From Adiantum capillus-veneris (lineage: Eukaryota > Streptophyta > Polypodiopsida > Polypodiales > Pteridaceae), in NCBI GenBank assembly GCA_014529385.2, contig CM043962.1, positions 51,789,905-51,853,904 on the forward strand: a stretch of DNA of 64,000 nucleotides, read 5' to 3'. Numbering within the stretch: the first letter of the stretch is position 1; every line of letters begins with the position of its first letter. Of the stretch, positions 45,330-57,110 are shown one piece after another. The translations under genes were made by a program, and so were the position numbers. The notes beneath the pieces are model-generated. The model did not search any database. It was not told the DNA's origin and worked only from the letters and a program-made list of their open reading frames with translations.

Positions 45330-46735
45330 TGCATGCATGTCAGTTGCTGCATATTCACATGTGTGGTATTTGACAATGGTGCTACAAAGAACATTACCTT
45401 GAATCTGTCTCTCATGGGAATTCAATTACTTGTGCCAACAATGCCTCTTATCCGGTTCCGGGAGTTGGAAAGATTGTATTTACTGCTGCAAATGGCAGTT
45501 CTTTCACACTTGTTGATGCACTTTATGTACTTGGGATCAAGAAGAATCTTTTGTCTGTATCTGCACTTGCTAGACTTGGTCTTGTAGTCAAATTTGTGGA
45601 TGACAGATATACAATACATGATCTCAGTTTTGGTGATGAAATTGTTGCATCTCGTATTTTATGCCGTGGTCTGTATAAGCTCACTTTGTATCACAAGTGT
45701 GGGCATAGTTTTGCAAATGCAATTGTGGATTCAAAGGCTATTTCAAATGCAAAACTTTGGCATGCTTGTTTTGGTCATCTAAATTTTGCAAGTTTGCTGC
45801 GTTTGCAGAGATTTAATATGGTTGCTTCTTTGCCACCCCGAAAATACATCCTTCACAAACATGTTTGACAAGTGCTTCAAGAGGATGTTTCAGTTAGGGC
45901 CACATGCAGGTTTCAGGTTGCGCATAGTGATGTTTGTGGGCCCATGCAAACTCTGTCCTTGGGCAATTACCTTTACTTCGTGACTTTCATTGATGATTAC
46001 TCCAGGCTTGCGTGGGTGTATCTCCTTAAAGCAAAGTCCAAAGTATTTATGTGCTTCAATTTTTGGCTATGGCTGAAAATGTCTCAAAATGTACTATGGA
46101 CACCCTCCGTTCCGATCGAAGGGGCAAGTATATGTCTCATGAATTTAATGCGTTTTTGGCTAGTTGTGGCATAAAACACCAATGTACAATGCCTTATGCG
46201 CCTCATCAAAATGGTGTTGCTGAGAGAAAAAACATGTCACTTACAAAAATGGCACGATGTACGGTCAAAAGTCAAGCTTTACCGCATCCGTTTTGGCTTG
46301 AGCCATCATGTGTACCACTTATGTACTTAACGGGTGTCCAACTTTTCAGTCTATGACTCCATATGAAGCATGGCAGGATAGAAAGCCTTCTATTGAACAC
46401 ATGCGTGTTTTTGGCTGTTTGACATATGCTTTGGTGTCACATATACATCGCAGAAAATTGGATGATAAGGCTATCAAATGTATTTTTGCTAGTTATAGTG
46501 CTAAAAGAAAAGGTTATAGGTTGTATCATCCACAAACAAAGTGTATTCTGGTTTCACGGGATGTTGTGTTTGGAAGATTCTATTCAGCCCTTGCTGTCAT
46601 TGTGCAACCAATAATGGTAGAAAATGTCTCCATGTGCGGGGAAGTCCATTATTTTTACCCACATTCTGTATTTATGGCGGATAAGACTTTGATAATCCTT
46701 TCTCAGTGCCCACAATAGAACATGAGTCATGTATG
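45330..46735 (+). pseudogene. Copia protease and integrase (broken)
   Basis: The protease site reads -FDNGATKNIT- at about 45370, with Asn where D-S/T-G is usual. The GAG_pre-integrase part has -LWHACFGHLNFASLLRL-. The integrase core has D in -HSDVCGPM-, D in -RSDRRGKYMSHEF- and E in -HQNGVAERKN-. The C-terminal part follows (-WQDRKPSIEHMRVFGCLTYA-, -YRLYHPQTKCILVSRDVVF-). Frames change near 45880, 46050 and 46320. No RT follows. Confidence 0.85.
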
Positions 46736-46739
46736 TGCC

Positions 46740-47150
46740 AAAGAATAATGGAGACATTTCCAACAATAGATTTTGAATTTAGTATCCGACAAGAGGACTT
46801 CATAAAATCCACTAGCACCAAAATAAACACCTCGGACAGTCTGGCATTTGAGAAGAATATTGATCCATTGGCCGACATTCTACGTGCTAGGCATTTTCCC
46901 CAAGAAAAACAAGATGACTCCATTCATAGCATACTGCGCAATTGGGTCCATGAGTTCCTGCACATGAATACATACTTTGAGAACAGGAGGCAGACCATTC
47001 CAAGCTTTCCTAGCCTCCTCAAAGTCCTCGTACAAACAAACTTTGATCTCAGAAGAGGCCTTTGAGAAACTTCTCATGGCTTTTTGACGCTTGAACACAC
47101 ACAAAGATTTAGACATAAAGCAAGAGCACCCTACCCATAGAGCAAACACC
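46740..47150 (-). pseudogene. LINE ORF1 fragment (DUF4283-like)
   Basis: On the minus strand, -FEEARKAWNGLPPVLKVC-, -YAMNGVILFFLGKMPST- and in the next frame -VRGVYFGASGFYEVLLSD- recall the RNA-binding N-terminal region of plant LINE ORF1 proteins (DUF4283). It is truncated at the copia junction. It may be the 5' part of the same LINE whose zf-RVT piece lies at 43060-43765, with the endonuclease-RT portion lost. Confidence 0.55.
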
Positions 47151-47594
47151 TAGAGAAACAAGCACTGCGAATAGATTCAAATTCTAGAATCTTGTAACTC
47201 CATAAAGAAACCACAAAAGTATGTACATCAATCCACAATAGGCTTACATCAGACTACACATTCCACTAGTCTATATAAAAAATATTGAATCTCTAGTAGA
47301 TCACATTATACTCAAAAAATGTATTGAAGTTGATGAAGATCAAGCGCCCATCGATCGAAGACAAGAGATAAACTATTCTCCTTGAAAACTGACAGTGCTA
47401 CCTTAGACTCGTGTCACACCGGGTGACCTTCCAAAGAGATGCAAGCTTCACATCTCTTTGATTGATCTGCCATAAAGCAACATTCTTGCACAGAGATTGG
47501 ATTACATATATGCTTTGGTTCATGCTTAGGCAGAGCACGTGTAGGGCATAAACTTTGCGAGCAAGGGTTCGCACAGGTCATGCGCACGCACGCA

Positions 47595-47597
<3 letters not shown>

Positions 47598-47650
<53 letters not shown>
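47598..47650. repeat. (CT)n microsatellite
   Basis: About 26 CT units. Confidence 0.95.
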
Positions 47651-47655
<5 letters not shown>

Positions 47656-48769
47656 GTAGTATTTGTTAAATTTCTTCACTCTACTTGGGGCATCGACACT
47701 CATCACTCGCTACTTTGTCTTTTCTTAGAGCTTCATTACTAGAACAAGACTTTTTCCTAGATAGTATATACTATTTTCACGTAATTCTTTTTAACTTTTG
47801 ACAAATTCACAATAGTGAGTAGAGATGTAAATTAAAAACCAAAAAAGTTACTATGCAAGCCATGCACCATCCGAGCCGAGGCGTCTACCAACATCCTAGC
47901 CACACAAGCACTAGATACATCAGCTGATAAAAGGTGCCACCTTGTAACCGTCAACAACAGAGGTGGAACTATGACTATTTTGGGTTTTCCGTTACCTTGG
48001 TATAATACCTCTCCTTAAAGACATTCTTAAGTGAAGGGTTAATGTTTCCTGAAGGGATATACCATTCAACAATTTTTGATATATTGGACAATTCTTCCTT
48101 ATTGGCTGATTTTTTAAATCATGAATCAAGCTTATTGTAATGAATGGTGGCTTAGCAAGAGTTTCTACGCTTAATAGGCTCATGATACTAGATTGAATCA
48201 TTAGAAACTAAAGGTCCTTAATTGGGTATTTCTATCTCTTGTTGCTGCCCTTTAGTGTAAGCAATGGACCACTTTACTGGTTAAATACTCCTCTACTAGC
48301 AATGTAATGGGACGGTTCTTTGCTCGAATAAATTTTTGGATTGCAGGAATACTAGAAATATTGAATGGTTATAGTCATGAATATGGCTAGTTGAAGCATG
48401 TGATTGACACCAACAGATCCTTGATGAGTAATGGACCCGAGGTATTTTTTTGATTACTATAAGAATATTAGGACACTTCTCTCCTTATATTGTCTTGGAC
48501 TTATTTTCTCTTAAATATTTCATAGAAGGCAAGAATGTTTTATCTTTTCTGAGAGGACAAGATAATTGATGTAGTTGGGTACTTGTCATGGTTTTCCAAA
48601 TTTTGCAATTTCTTGACATCATAAGGCTAGGTGAATCATCTAAAAAGGTTTCCTTGATGGATTTTTCTGAGAAAAATAACTTGGTCACTTTTTGGTCTCA
48701 TAGTTTTTCCTTTTGATGTAGTGTAGAAGCTTGTAGATGCCTTCTTTCAGAAAGTTTTAAACCTAGGAC

Positions 48770-48771
<2 letters not shown>

Positions 48772-48836
<65 letters not shown>
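48772..48836. repeat. (CA)n microsatellite
   Basis: About 32 AC/CA units without interruption. Confidence 0.95.
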
Positions 48837-48837
<1 letters not shown>

Positions 48838-49691
48838 TTGGTCACTTCATCCTCCCTATGACTGCTTCAACCAACTACACAACAAACACTTGAGCTACTG
48901 GGGTTGATACTTGAACTATTGATTAAGCTGATGGCTTTATTTTCTAAAGGGTGAATACTTGGGACAATTACTTTTTCTTCAGAGTGATTTTGGCTCATGA
49001 TATGCATAAGGGTGCTGATGAATATAATGTCGTGGTGAGATCACCATGATTCTTTACGCTGTAATCTCATTTATGGATGTAATGCTTAGTAATTACCATA
49101 AGTCTTTACATTATACTTGCTACCTTTGATTGAAGTGGCCTTATGATGCTCTGATAATAAATGGACCAATGGTCTCCTTGATTTCAAATAGGATTCTTAG
49201 CTGGGACGTTGTGCTTTACACCTTAACCCCCAAGGGTTGCTTGCCCAATGGAATGTACCCCTTAATAAGACCTTCATTCAATTTTGCTTCATTTCCTGGC
49301 ATGAATCGAGCTTCCAATTTGGCCGGGATACCTAAGTTATTGCATCCCGCCCTCATCATGATGCTATGTTGCTTGCTTATCTCCCTTGATTCTTCTACAA
49401 ATCCATTTCCCCATCTTTCGGGCGTACATCACGATGTCTTTTGCCTTGGGTAGTACATAAATTCAATGCCCCTTCAATGGGCTCCCCTTTGCAGGCTATG
49501 ATTTGCCTCATCATGGATGTGTGACTTCAATACCCCCTTCAAGTAGCCCCCGTCTACATTTGGCCCCTTTCTTTCAAGCAAGATACTGGGCTACAACTAT
49601 GTATGTTTTCCTTCAACCTCCACACATGCAGGTGAGGGATCTGTGTTCCCTCACTTAGACTTGGTTTTGTTTTTGTTTTTTGTTTTTTTTC

Positions 49692-49692
<1 letters not shown>

Positions 49693-49753
<61 letters not shown>

Positions 49754-49754
49754 G
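49693..49754. repeat. (GA)n microsatellite
   Basis: About 30 GA units, with one GGGA interruption near 49744. Confidence 0.95.
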
Positions 49755-50700
49755 TGGAAAAGTGCTTGGCTATACATTAGTCTACTTCCCAGGTACTTTG
49801 GAGATTATTGGGAATTCTTTGTTTCATAGGTTCTATATTTCGCTCAAATCTTAGTTTTAGAAAATTTCAAGTTTTGTGCCACTGTGGTTTGACGAGGCTT
49901 TTTGAAGGGTACTAGCTCTTGATTGGTTGACTGCTTTAACCAATTGCATGACTAATCTACTAGATGTTTTTTCTTGATACTCTTGTAAATAGTGGAATGA
50001 ATTAAGGGGGGAATCATGCTCACTACCTTTGGCTAGAGGTTTACTTCTTTTTGGCTTGAACAAAAAGAGTTTTGTTGCAAACACACAAGTTCAATTTGTC
50101 TCATATCTGATTTTGTTCAATTAGGTTGACTGTTGGTCCTTTAACCTTGTCTTTTTGCTAAAGCACCAACTCATCGGGAAAATATCTTATTAAAATGGCC
50201 GAGGACTATGGATATACATTAATATAAATTGCTGAGGTGATACCATTAGGAAAAATATGAACCCCAAAAGGGCCTTGTAAGGATCCCTAATTTTAAGGGA
50301 TTAAGGTTGAAATTGTGTGTGGTTTAGGAGACAAGGCCATTGAATGAGGGTATTCTCATAGGCTTTTTTTAAGGATGTCATAGGCTTTTTCCTTGGTTGA
50401 AATAAAGGCTAGGGAGGGACGATAGGTACATTCTCTCTCTACCCAAAAGAGTGGTGGCCCTTATGACAATAACTATCCTCCCCCCCTTTCTTTTATCACA
50501 TCATCAAAGAGCGTCCTTAGCCTCAGCCCAAAAAAGCACTTTTTTCAAAAAAAATTCAAAAAAGCCTCACTTTTACTCAAAACTTCTCCCCAACCTATAT
50601 GTATACTCAAAAATCATTTTTCTCTCTCAAAATCTCACAACTAAACCTGCAAAATTTGAAGCTTTCCATCTTTTTTTATTTCCTTCCAAAATCAATCCTC
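49755..50700. other. Region without recognised genes
   Basis: Plain AT-rich sequence, turning C/T-rich after 50450. May include the distal part of the copia LTR that starts at 51256 (minus). Confidence 0.35.
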
Positions 50701-51256
50701 TTTTTCTCTCTCTCTCTCTCTCACTCCTCTCTGTCTCTTCTCTCTCCTACTTTTCAGCACACACTCTTCCTCCTTCCCTCTCTCACTCCTCTCCCTCTCT
50801 CTTCTCTCTCCTAATTTTCAGCACACACACTTCCTCCTTCCCTCTCTTTGTTGCAGGTCCACTCCATGGCTCTCCACTCCATAGCCTACCTCTCCACTCT
50901 GTAGCTCTCCTGAAGCTCTCCATTCCATAGCTCTCCTCTCCACTCCATGGCTCTCCACTCCATAGCCCACCTCTCCACTCCATAGCTCTCCTGAAGCTTT
51001 GAGGCCAGCTTTATTCCCCTTGCCATGGAGCTAGGCGACATTACAAACCTCCCATCTGAAGAGCGCGTGCGAGAGCGTGTGTGTGTGCAACAATGGAGAA
51101 GAGAGGAGACATAGGTTTGGGTGGAATCCAAACACAATAGTGTCAGGGTTATGAGTCCTTATTCTTTTATGTAGAATGAATGGTCAGTGTTAGTTCCCAG
51201 TAGTCTCCGGCCGCCCAACACCTAGGCGCGGCACATTGGGCTCTACCACCCCAACA
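50701..51256 (-). repeat. 3' LTR (part) of a second copia element, with internal minisatellite
   Basis: On the minus strand the LTR begins TGTTGGGGTGG at 51256, directly after a purine-rich AAGTGGGAGGT. It includes a minisatellite (50858-51000) of CTCTCCACTCCATAG units, about eight imperfect copies, and CT-rich sequence beyond. The outer end is not defined, because no partner LTR exists in the window. Confidence 0.5.
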
Positions 51257-51870
51257 ACCTCCCACTTAAAGGACAATGTGCTTTTAAGCTTGGGTGACAA
51301 TGTATATATATATAATACAATACAGGTAGACAATGACCATGATCATGTACCCAATGCCCATGAGTGCCCGACAATGTGCAAACCGCTCTGAAGGTAAGCC
51401 CTTTGTTAGAAGATCAACAACGTTTTCAGTGGTGTGAATCTTGGCAAGCTGCAATCACTTGTCCTCAAGCACCTCATGAATGAAGTGATAATTCACATCC
51501 ACATGCTTTGTCTTTGCATGAAACATTGGTTTCTTGGCCAATTGTATAGAACTTTGGCTATCACAATGTAACACAGGCATCTCAACATTGAGTCCCAAGT
51601 CTCCCACCAGCCGACCAAGCCATATAGCTTCCTTGCAAGCTTCTGAAGCTACAACATATTCAGCCTTTGTAGTAGACAAGGTAACACAATCTTGCAAATG
51701 AGATCGCCATGAAATTGCACCTCCAGTGAATTCAAAAACATAGCATGAAGTGGACCTTCTCTTGTCCAAGTCTCTTGCATAATCTGCATCCGTGTAACCA
51801 ATTACACATGCTTCCTTTCTTCCAAAGCAAATGCACATGTCTTTTGTACCATTCAAATATCACATAACCC
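51257..51870 (-). pseudogene. Copia RNase H and C-terminus
   Basis: The 133-codon minus-strand ORF (51856-51455) carries copia RNase H landmarks: -YTDADYARDLDKRRSTS-, -AISWRSHLQDCVTLSTTKAE-, -EACKEAIWLGRLVGDL-, -LHCDSQSSIQLAKKP-. Past the stop the usual tail (-HTTENVVDLLTKGLP-) is readable near 51430-51390, then the purine tract and LTR. RT and everything upstream are missing. Confidence 0.88.
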
Positions 51871-52323
51871 CTTTCATTCATTTAGAGTTATTATTTGAGC
51901 TCAATACTATTGGGATACGAGCCCTTTATCCACTGGGTGTACAACCCTTGCAAACCACTATGTAAATTTATATAGCACCTTCATAATCCTCTTTTTTTAA
52001 CTCAAGTTTGTCTACTTTCATTGGCAAGGAATCCCAACTTCTTACCAATTTTACCATTAACGGCTTTTAATTACATGTTAAAGTATTTAGTGTGTGATTC
52101 ATCTTTGGGAAAGACTTTGGTAGATCAAGCTAAGTACAATGCTACCATATCAGAGACCCTCCAAGTTTGAAATTTCTCAATGCATTTTGACAATATACAT
52201 CTAGCAAGATCATTTCAATTATCTCTATTGAGTAAGCTCTCTCTATACATCTTTACACCCAAATGCCATATATATAATACACCACCCAAGTGCTTATTCC
52301 ACCTCCTTTCTCACCTTAAGATC

Positions 52324-52324
<1 letters not shown>

Positions 52325-52356
<32 letters not shown>
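52325..52356. repeat. Poly-C tract, 32 bases
   Basis: An uninterrupted run of C. The real length may differ because such runs are prone to sequencing and assembly errors. Confidence 0.8.
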
Positions 52357-52761
52357 TTTACGACATCCTCTTTTTTTACGACAATCTCCCAATTTGATAT
52401 TGGTTTGATAAATTAATGCTCATTTTATTTCTTGTAAGTGGCTCTCTTTGCCAACATTTCTAAGAGGTTACCCTCAAGCATTTTTGCAACAAGAAAGAAT
52501 ACCACCGAACACTTTTAGAACACATGGCCTCTTATACTTGTCTACATTGCATTATAATGACTTGTACTTACATTGATTGGAGCTTCTATTGATACGATTT
52601 TTCAGGAAACTATACAACTCCTTTCATGAGACTTGATTTGGGATGATCACCAACATTTGGCACATCCTTCAACATTTCAACCTACTACTATTTGGTACCA
52701 AGTAAATGTTTCATATTTTTTTATGCCTTGTCTAGTCTATTGGTCACATGTATATAAATTC

Positions 52762-52975
52762 GCCAATTAAGGCAATGTGTAAATGTTCATCTTAGTTTAT
52801 ATTCACTAATTAAGGCAACACAAACTTAAAGTGCAAATTCACTAATTTAGGTAGCACACCGACAAATTATAGATTCACTATTAAGTACAGATCCATCGGT
52901 TTAAACAGCACAAGTGCAAATTTGCCAATTTAAGTAGCATGTTTCATTGGCATAGATTCCCTGATTTAAGCAACA
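52762..52975 (+). repeat. Degenerate ~40 bp tandem repeat
   Basis: The core AAATTCACTAATTTAGGTAGCAC recurs in altered form at about 52762, 52801, 52833, 52872, 52917 and 52955, six units with a period of 32-45 bp. Confidence 0.55.
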
Positions 52976-53589
52976 CTGATCACAAAATCATGGTACGGTG
53001 GCTTGCCACCACTATCCTTAGTATGCTTTGTTACTCGAGTATATAACGAAAGTGATTTTGGAATTGAAATTGAACTTGGATTTGGAATTTGGTTCATGAT
53101 GATTGGTGATCAATAGTATATCTAGAATTGGACTTGAGATATATAAGAATTGATTTATGGAATGATGACTCTGTGACCAATGATATCTTGATACATTAGG
53201 ATATGACATATACTACATAGTCTAGTGGTATGTGACACTAGAATATGCAATATCTGCATGACAACAAATATAAGAAAATTCATTCGTTTAAGTTTATGAA
53301 TTTTTCTTTCAATATATGATATTTTTGACACAAAATGCTGAGCTGGGGAGATCCCACAACTACGGAGGACTACACAACATCGACAGAGGCCACATCAGAG
53401 GGATTCAAATCACTTTGGCCCAACATGCATGACGCCCGGTCAGACTGCTGACCATGGAGGAGATTGATGAGATCTGTCGATAACCAATGTTGGATCTCTT
53501 GTGATTTAGCTATCCCAGCTAGCTGCTTAGTTCACACCTACCAGTTTAGGATTCCATAGTATTTCTATTTTGTCATTTTGTTACTCTGA

Positions 53590-54058
<469 letters not shown>

Positions 54059-54104
<46 letters not shown>
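54059..54104. repeat. (TC)n microsatellite, 23 units
   Basis: 46 bp of TC, immediately before a LINE remnant. Confidence 0.97.
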
Positions 54105-54106
<2 letters not shown>

Positions 54107-55200
54107 GGTCAAGAGACTGTGGAGTACACAGATGCATACACTTATCTTGGTGTAGTCCTCATTGGTCCAAGGTTTTGTTTGAAGAGAGTAGCAAAGACTA
54201 GATTGACCAGAGCGTATGCAACCTTGGGAGGATTGGAGAGGATGTGTTCACAGGTTCAGTTCCAAGAACCCCAAACAAAGCTCTAGCTCTTTGATACCTT
54301 GGTAACTTCAACTATGCTCTATGGGGTTCAGGTTTGGGAACCCTGTGTGGGTCAGGATAGGTGGAGAGGTATGGAGAGGCCCTTGGTCTCTATGATCTCT
54401 CGACTGATTAGAGACAAGGACTCCGTGCCACATGAGATCATTAGAGCGGAATTAGCAGCCCCCCCTATGGAGATAGAGGTGCTTACCCAATCAGTCTTCT
54501 TTATGCACAGCTTATGGGATACTACGAGAGACAAATACACCATATTGTCCCTTGAGTCCTCTAGATAGTTAGCTTTACAAGGGAACACATCATGCTGGTA
54601 TGCATGGATGTCATCATGGTTCCAGATGTGTGGCTTTGACTTGAATAACTTTCCACCCTTCCAGTACTCCCTTGATGCACCATCGATGTCTCTTACACGG
54701 GTGGAGATTACTAGACTCATTTACCAGGACCTAACCTAGTTGGACACTAGGAGGACATGGATAGAACCAACACAGGAGTTGGGCATGAAGATTGCTTTCT
54801 ATAGAGAGCATCTTCTCCAACTCACAAGGGATGGTTTTGTAATTCGACCTACGTATATGGATACACATGTATCTCTTGGGTTACTGTGTGCCATTGGTCA
54901 TCTATGGACAACTTCACACCAGCTTGAGATTGAGACTTGTAGATTCAGAGGGATACTAGTAGCTAGCAGATATGCCACCTATGCCATACATGATACAGAG
55001 CCACAGACACAGATGCATTATATATGTCAGTGCAGTACGAGATACACACTTCCTTTGACTATTTAAAGAGGTCTTCGGACCCTTCTCAAAAGTGAGCTAT
55101 CAGGATCGAAGATGCCTTGAACCGTATCTCCTTGATTTAGACAGACACAGAGATAGTTTACTGAGGAGATCTGGAGGAGGACAATCCCAATGTGATGTGT
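54105..55200 (+). pseudogene. Non-LTR retrotransposon RT C-terminal part
   Basis: Pieces 54020-54286, 54299-54568 and 54740-55066 read -YTDAYTYLGVVLIGPRF-, -LTRAYATLGGLERMCSQVQF-, -LFDTLVTSTMLYGVQVW- and later -HYICQCSTRY- and (another frame) -DRRCLEPYLLDLDRHRD-. The -Y-LG-V- and -LYG-x-x-W- pairs are typical of the region after the RT domain in plant LINEs/endonuclease-RT proteins. It is 5'-truncated and has at least four stops or shifts. Confidence 0.65.
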
Positions 55201-55204
55201 ATGA

Positions 55205-55640
55205 GAAGCAAAGTGCAACATCATAGGTTTATTGGTTGAAAAAGTTAGTTGATTTGAAGATGGATGAGGGAATACCCATGTGCAACCATATCAATGAGTT
55301 CAACACAATTTTATAGTCATGTTTTTGCAGAGGAAGTCAATTTTGATGATTCAATCAAAGCAATGTCTTTGCTAGTTATGTTGCCAAAAAGTTAGGATAC
55401 TTTTTGCACAGCAAAAAGTAACTTAGCACCTAGTGATGGTTTAACATGTGTTGATGTTGAGGGCAATTTTCTTACTGAAGAGGTTAGCATGAAGGATCTG
55501 CATGCTTCTCGTGGTACTAGCAACGCTCTCATTGTTCGTGGTCAATCACAGAAAAGGGCCAAGAAAAATTAGAGAAAAAAATCTCGTACGATGGAGCAGA
55601 AGCAGTAAGGAAACAAAAGATCATTACATAGTAAATGCTC
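55205..55640 (+). pseudogene. Copia gag fragment
   Basis: Through several shifts it reads -LVDLKMDEG-, -HINEFNTIL-, -VNFDDSIKAMS-, -VDVEGNFLTEEV- and -LHASRGTSNALIVRGQS-. This is the UBN2-type gag of copia elements. It ends in a Lys-rich stretch before the zinc knuckle would begin. There is no LTR next to it. Confidence 0.68.
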
Positions 55641-55927
55641 TGTGCAGAAGGTAAAATATTATGTGCAAAAGGTAAAAAGGACCAGAGCACTTATCTCTCT
55701 ACCACCACCGCCATGGAGCACCATGGAGTAGAGCAGTAGAAGTTTAACAGTGACCACCAAGGCCATGGTAATCAGAAAAAGCGCTACCAAAAAGCTGTAT
55801 GCAGAGGCTTTTGGCAGCAAAGCACCATGGCCGAAGAGAGGCTTATAAGCTGTCAGCACCATGGCCATGGCAGGCCACTGGTTCTCTGTGAATTCTCCGG
55901 CTTATCATACTGCTTCTTGTAATTTCC
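55641..55927. other. Unassigned region with repeated CCATGG
   Basis: ACCATGG/GCCATGG words recur about seven times between 55710 and 55870. No ORF of note. Confidence 0.4.
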
Positions 55928-56116
55928 CTAAAAGCGGTGAAGATCACTCCTCATGCGCTCCACTTCTTTGCTGAGATGATTCTGTCGATTTTCCAGCATC
56001 ACGAACTTCGTCGTGATTGTCGTGATGCTTGCCATTACAGCCACAAAAGCTAAAATTGCATTCTTGTGCTCTTTGAAAACATTCACCAGCTTTTGAATGG
56101 CCGCACAAGACGCCAT
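55928..56116 (-). CDS. Small 62 aa membrane-anchored, coiled-coil-like protein (unrecognised)
   Basis: The ORF begins MASCAAIQKLVNVF- in a good plant start context (GCAGCGATGGCG). It has one hydrophobic segment (-AILAFVAVMASITTITTKFV-, residues 20-39), then a charged amphipathic tail (-NHLSKEVERMRSDL-). The shape is a single-pass tail-anchored protein with a short coiled coil. The surrounding DNA is less AT-rich, unlike the transposons beside it. No known family was recognised. It could be a real small gene, an exon, or chance. Confidence 0.35.
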   Translation of the reverse strand: MASCAAIQKLVNVFKEHKNAILAFVAVMASITTITTKFVMLENRQNHLSKEVERMRSDLHRF

Positions 56117-56239
56117 CGCTGCAACTCACCGCTCAGTCCGCGCCCTCCACAGTTCGCTCCTGTTCCCCTTACCAAACAAATGTTTGAAACAAAATGCACA
56201 TTGTTTATGCGGGCTAGGGAAACATCTATATCTATACTA

Positions 56240-57110
56240 TGTCGGTAATATCCACAATGTCCCATGAAGGCTTGTACCCCCTTGACTATTGTTGGTCTAG
56301 GCAAATCAACAATGACATGAATCTTTTCAATATCAGTAGCTATGCCATTTTTAGACACTATATGTCCAAGAATCTTCCCTTGTCTTCCCATGAATGTGCA
56401 CTTTGCAGAACTTAAGCAAATCCTATAAAGTCTATTTCTCAAATACCTTTTTGAGGAGTTCAAAACGATCAGCTCGGATTGACGAATGTACGCATAGATC
56501 ATCCATGTATATTTCTAAGAATTTTCGAAGATACTCTTTGAAAGCATGGCTCATCAATCTCTGAAATGTGGCTGGAGCATTAGTTAACCCAAACGGCATA
56601 ACCCGATCGGCAAATATACCTCATTTTGTTGCAAAATCAGTTTTATGCTGATCTTTTGGGTCAACCAAAAGTTGATTGTATCCCGAAAAGCCGTCTAAGA
56701 AGCTGTAAGCTTCTTTTCCTGACACTCGTTCTAAAACATGTTCAATTATCGGAAGAGGAAAGTTGTCTCTAATGGTAGATGCATTCACCTTTTTGAGATT
56801 CTTAGGTACGACCACAATTGGAGACACCCAATCTGTGTATTCAATTTCGTAAATGAATTCAGCTTCCTTTAGTTTTTCAATCTCTTTTTTGATCTTTCTG
56901 GCAAATGTTTCATTTTAAGTGTATGGTCTTTGTCTACTTGGTTTTGCATCATCTCTCATGGGTATAGTATGTTGACAGATTTCTTGATCAACACCCTTGA
57001 GATCCTTGTAAGACCAAGCGAAGATATCCCGGTATTCCTTTAACAAGCTCAGCAAAAGCTTTTCTTCTTCTTCTGTTAGGTCATTTGCAATGTAAGTAGG
57101 TTTAGGCTAT
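56240..57110 (-). pseudogene. Copy B reverse transcriptase (partial)
   Basis: The minus-strand reading begins -EYRDIFAWSYKDLKG- (about 57040) and goes on through -CQHTIPMRDDAKPSRQRPYT-, -DWVSPIVVVPKN-, -DNFPLPIIEHVLERV- and -DGFSGYNQL-. The catalytic region is around 56500, and the copy ends at -GHCGYYR- (about 56245). Several shifts. The homologous copy A RT lacks the N-terminal part. Confidence 0.85.

Larger units (their letters stand above)
43771..46735 (+). mobile_element. Truncated Ty1/copia element
   Basis: A short 5' LTR is followed by a tRNA-Met PBS, gag, protease and integrase; integrase before RT marks it as copia. It stops after the integrase C-terminus at about 46735. RT, RNase H and the 3' LTR are missing. 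It lies between two LINE pieces on the other strand. Confidence 0.85.
47151..49690. other. Repeat-rich region without recognised genes
   Basis: Contains (CT)n at 47598-47650 and (CA)n at 48772-48836. Minus-strand ORFs of 60-70 codons have no recognised domain. Some stretches read like decayed coding sequence (for example minus-strand 49230-49400), but no family could be named. Confidence 0.4.
51871..53580. other. AT-rich region with simple repeats, no gene
   Basis: Holds a 32-base C homopolymer (52325-52356) and a degenerate short tandem repeat (52762-52975). Nothing coding was recognised. Confidence 0.5.

Noticed and set aside
50451-50983. 159-codon Ser/Leu-rich ORF and its antisense Trp/Gly/Glu-rich partners
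   Set aside because: Products of C/T-rich sequence and a 15 bp minisatellite within an LTR; no domain.
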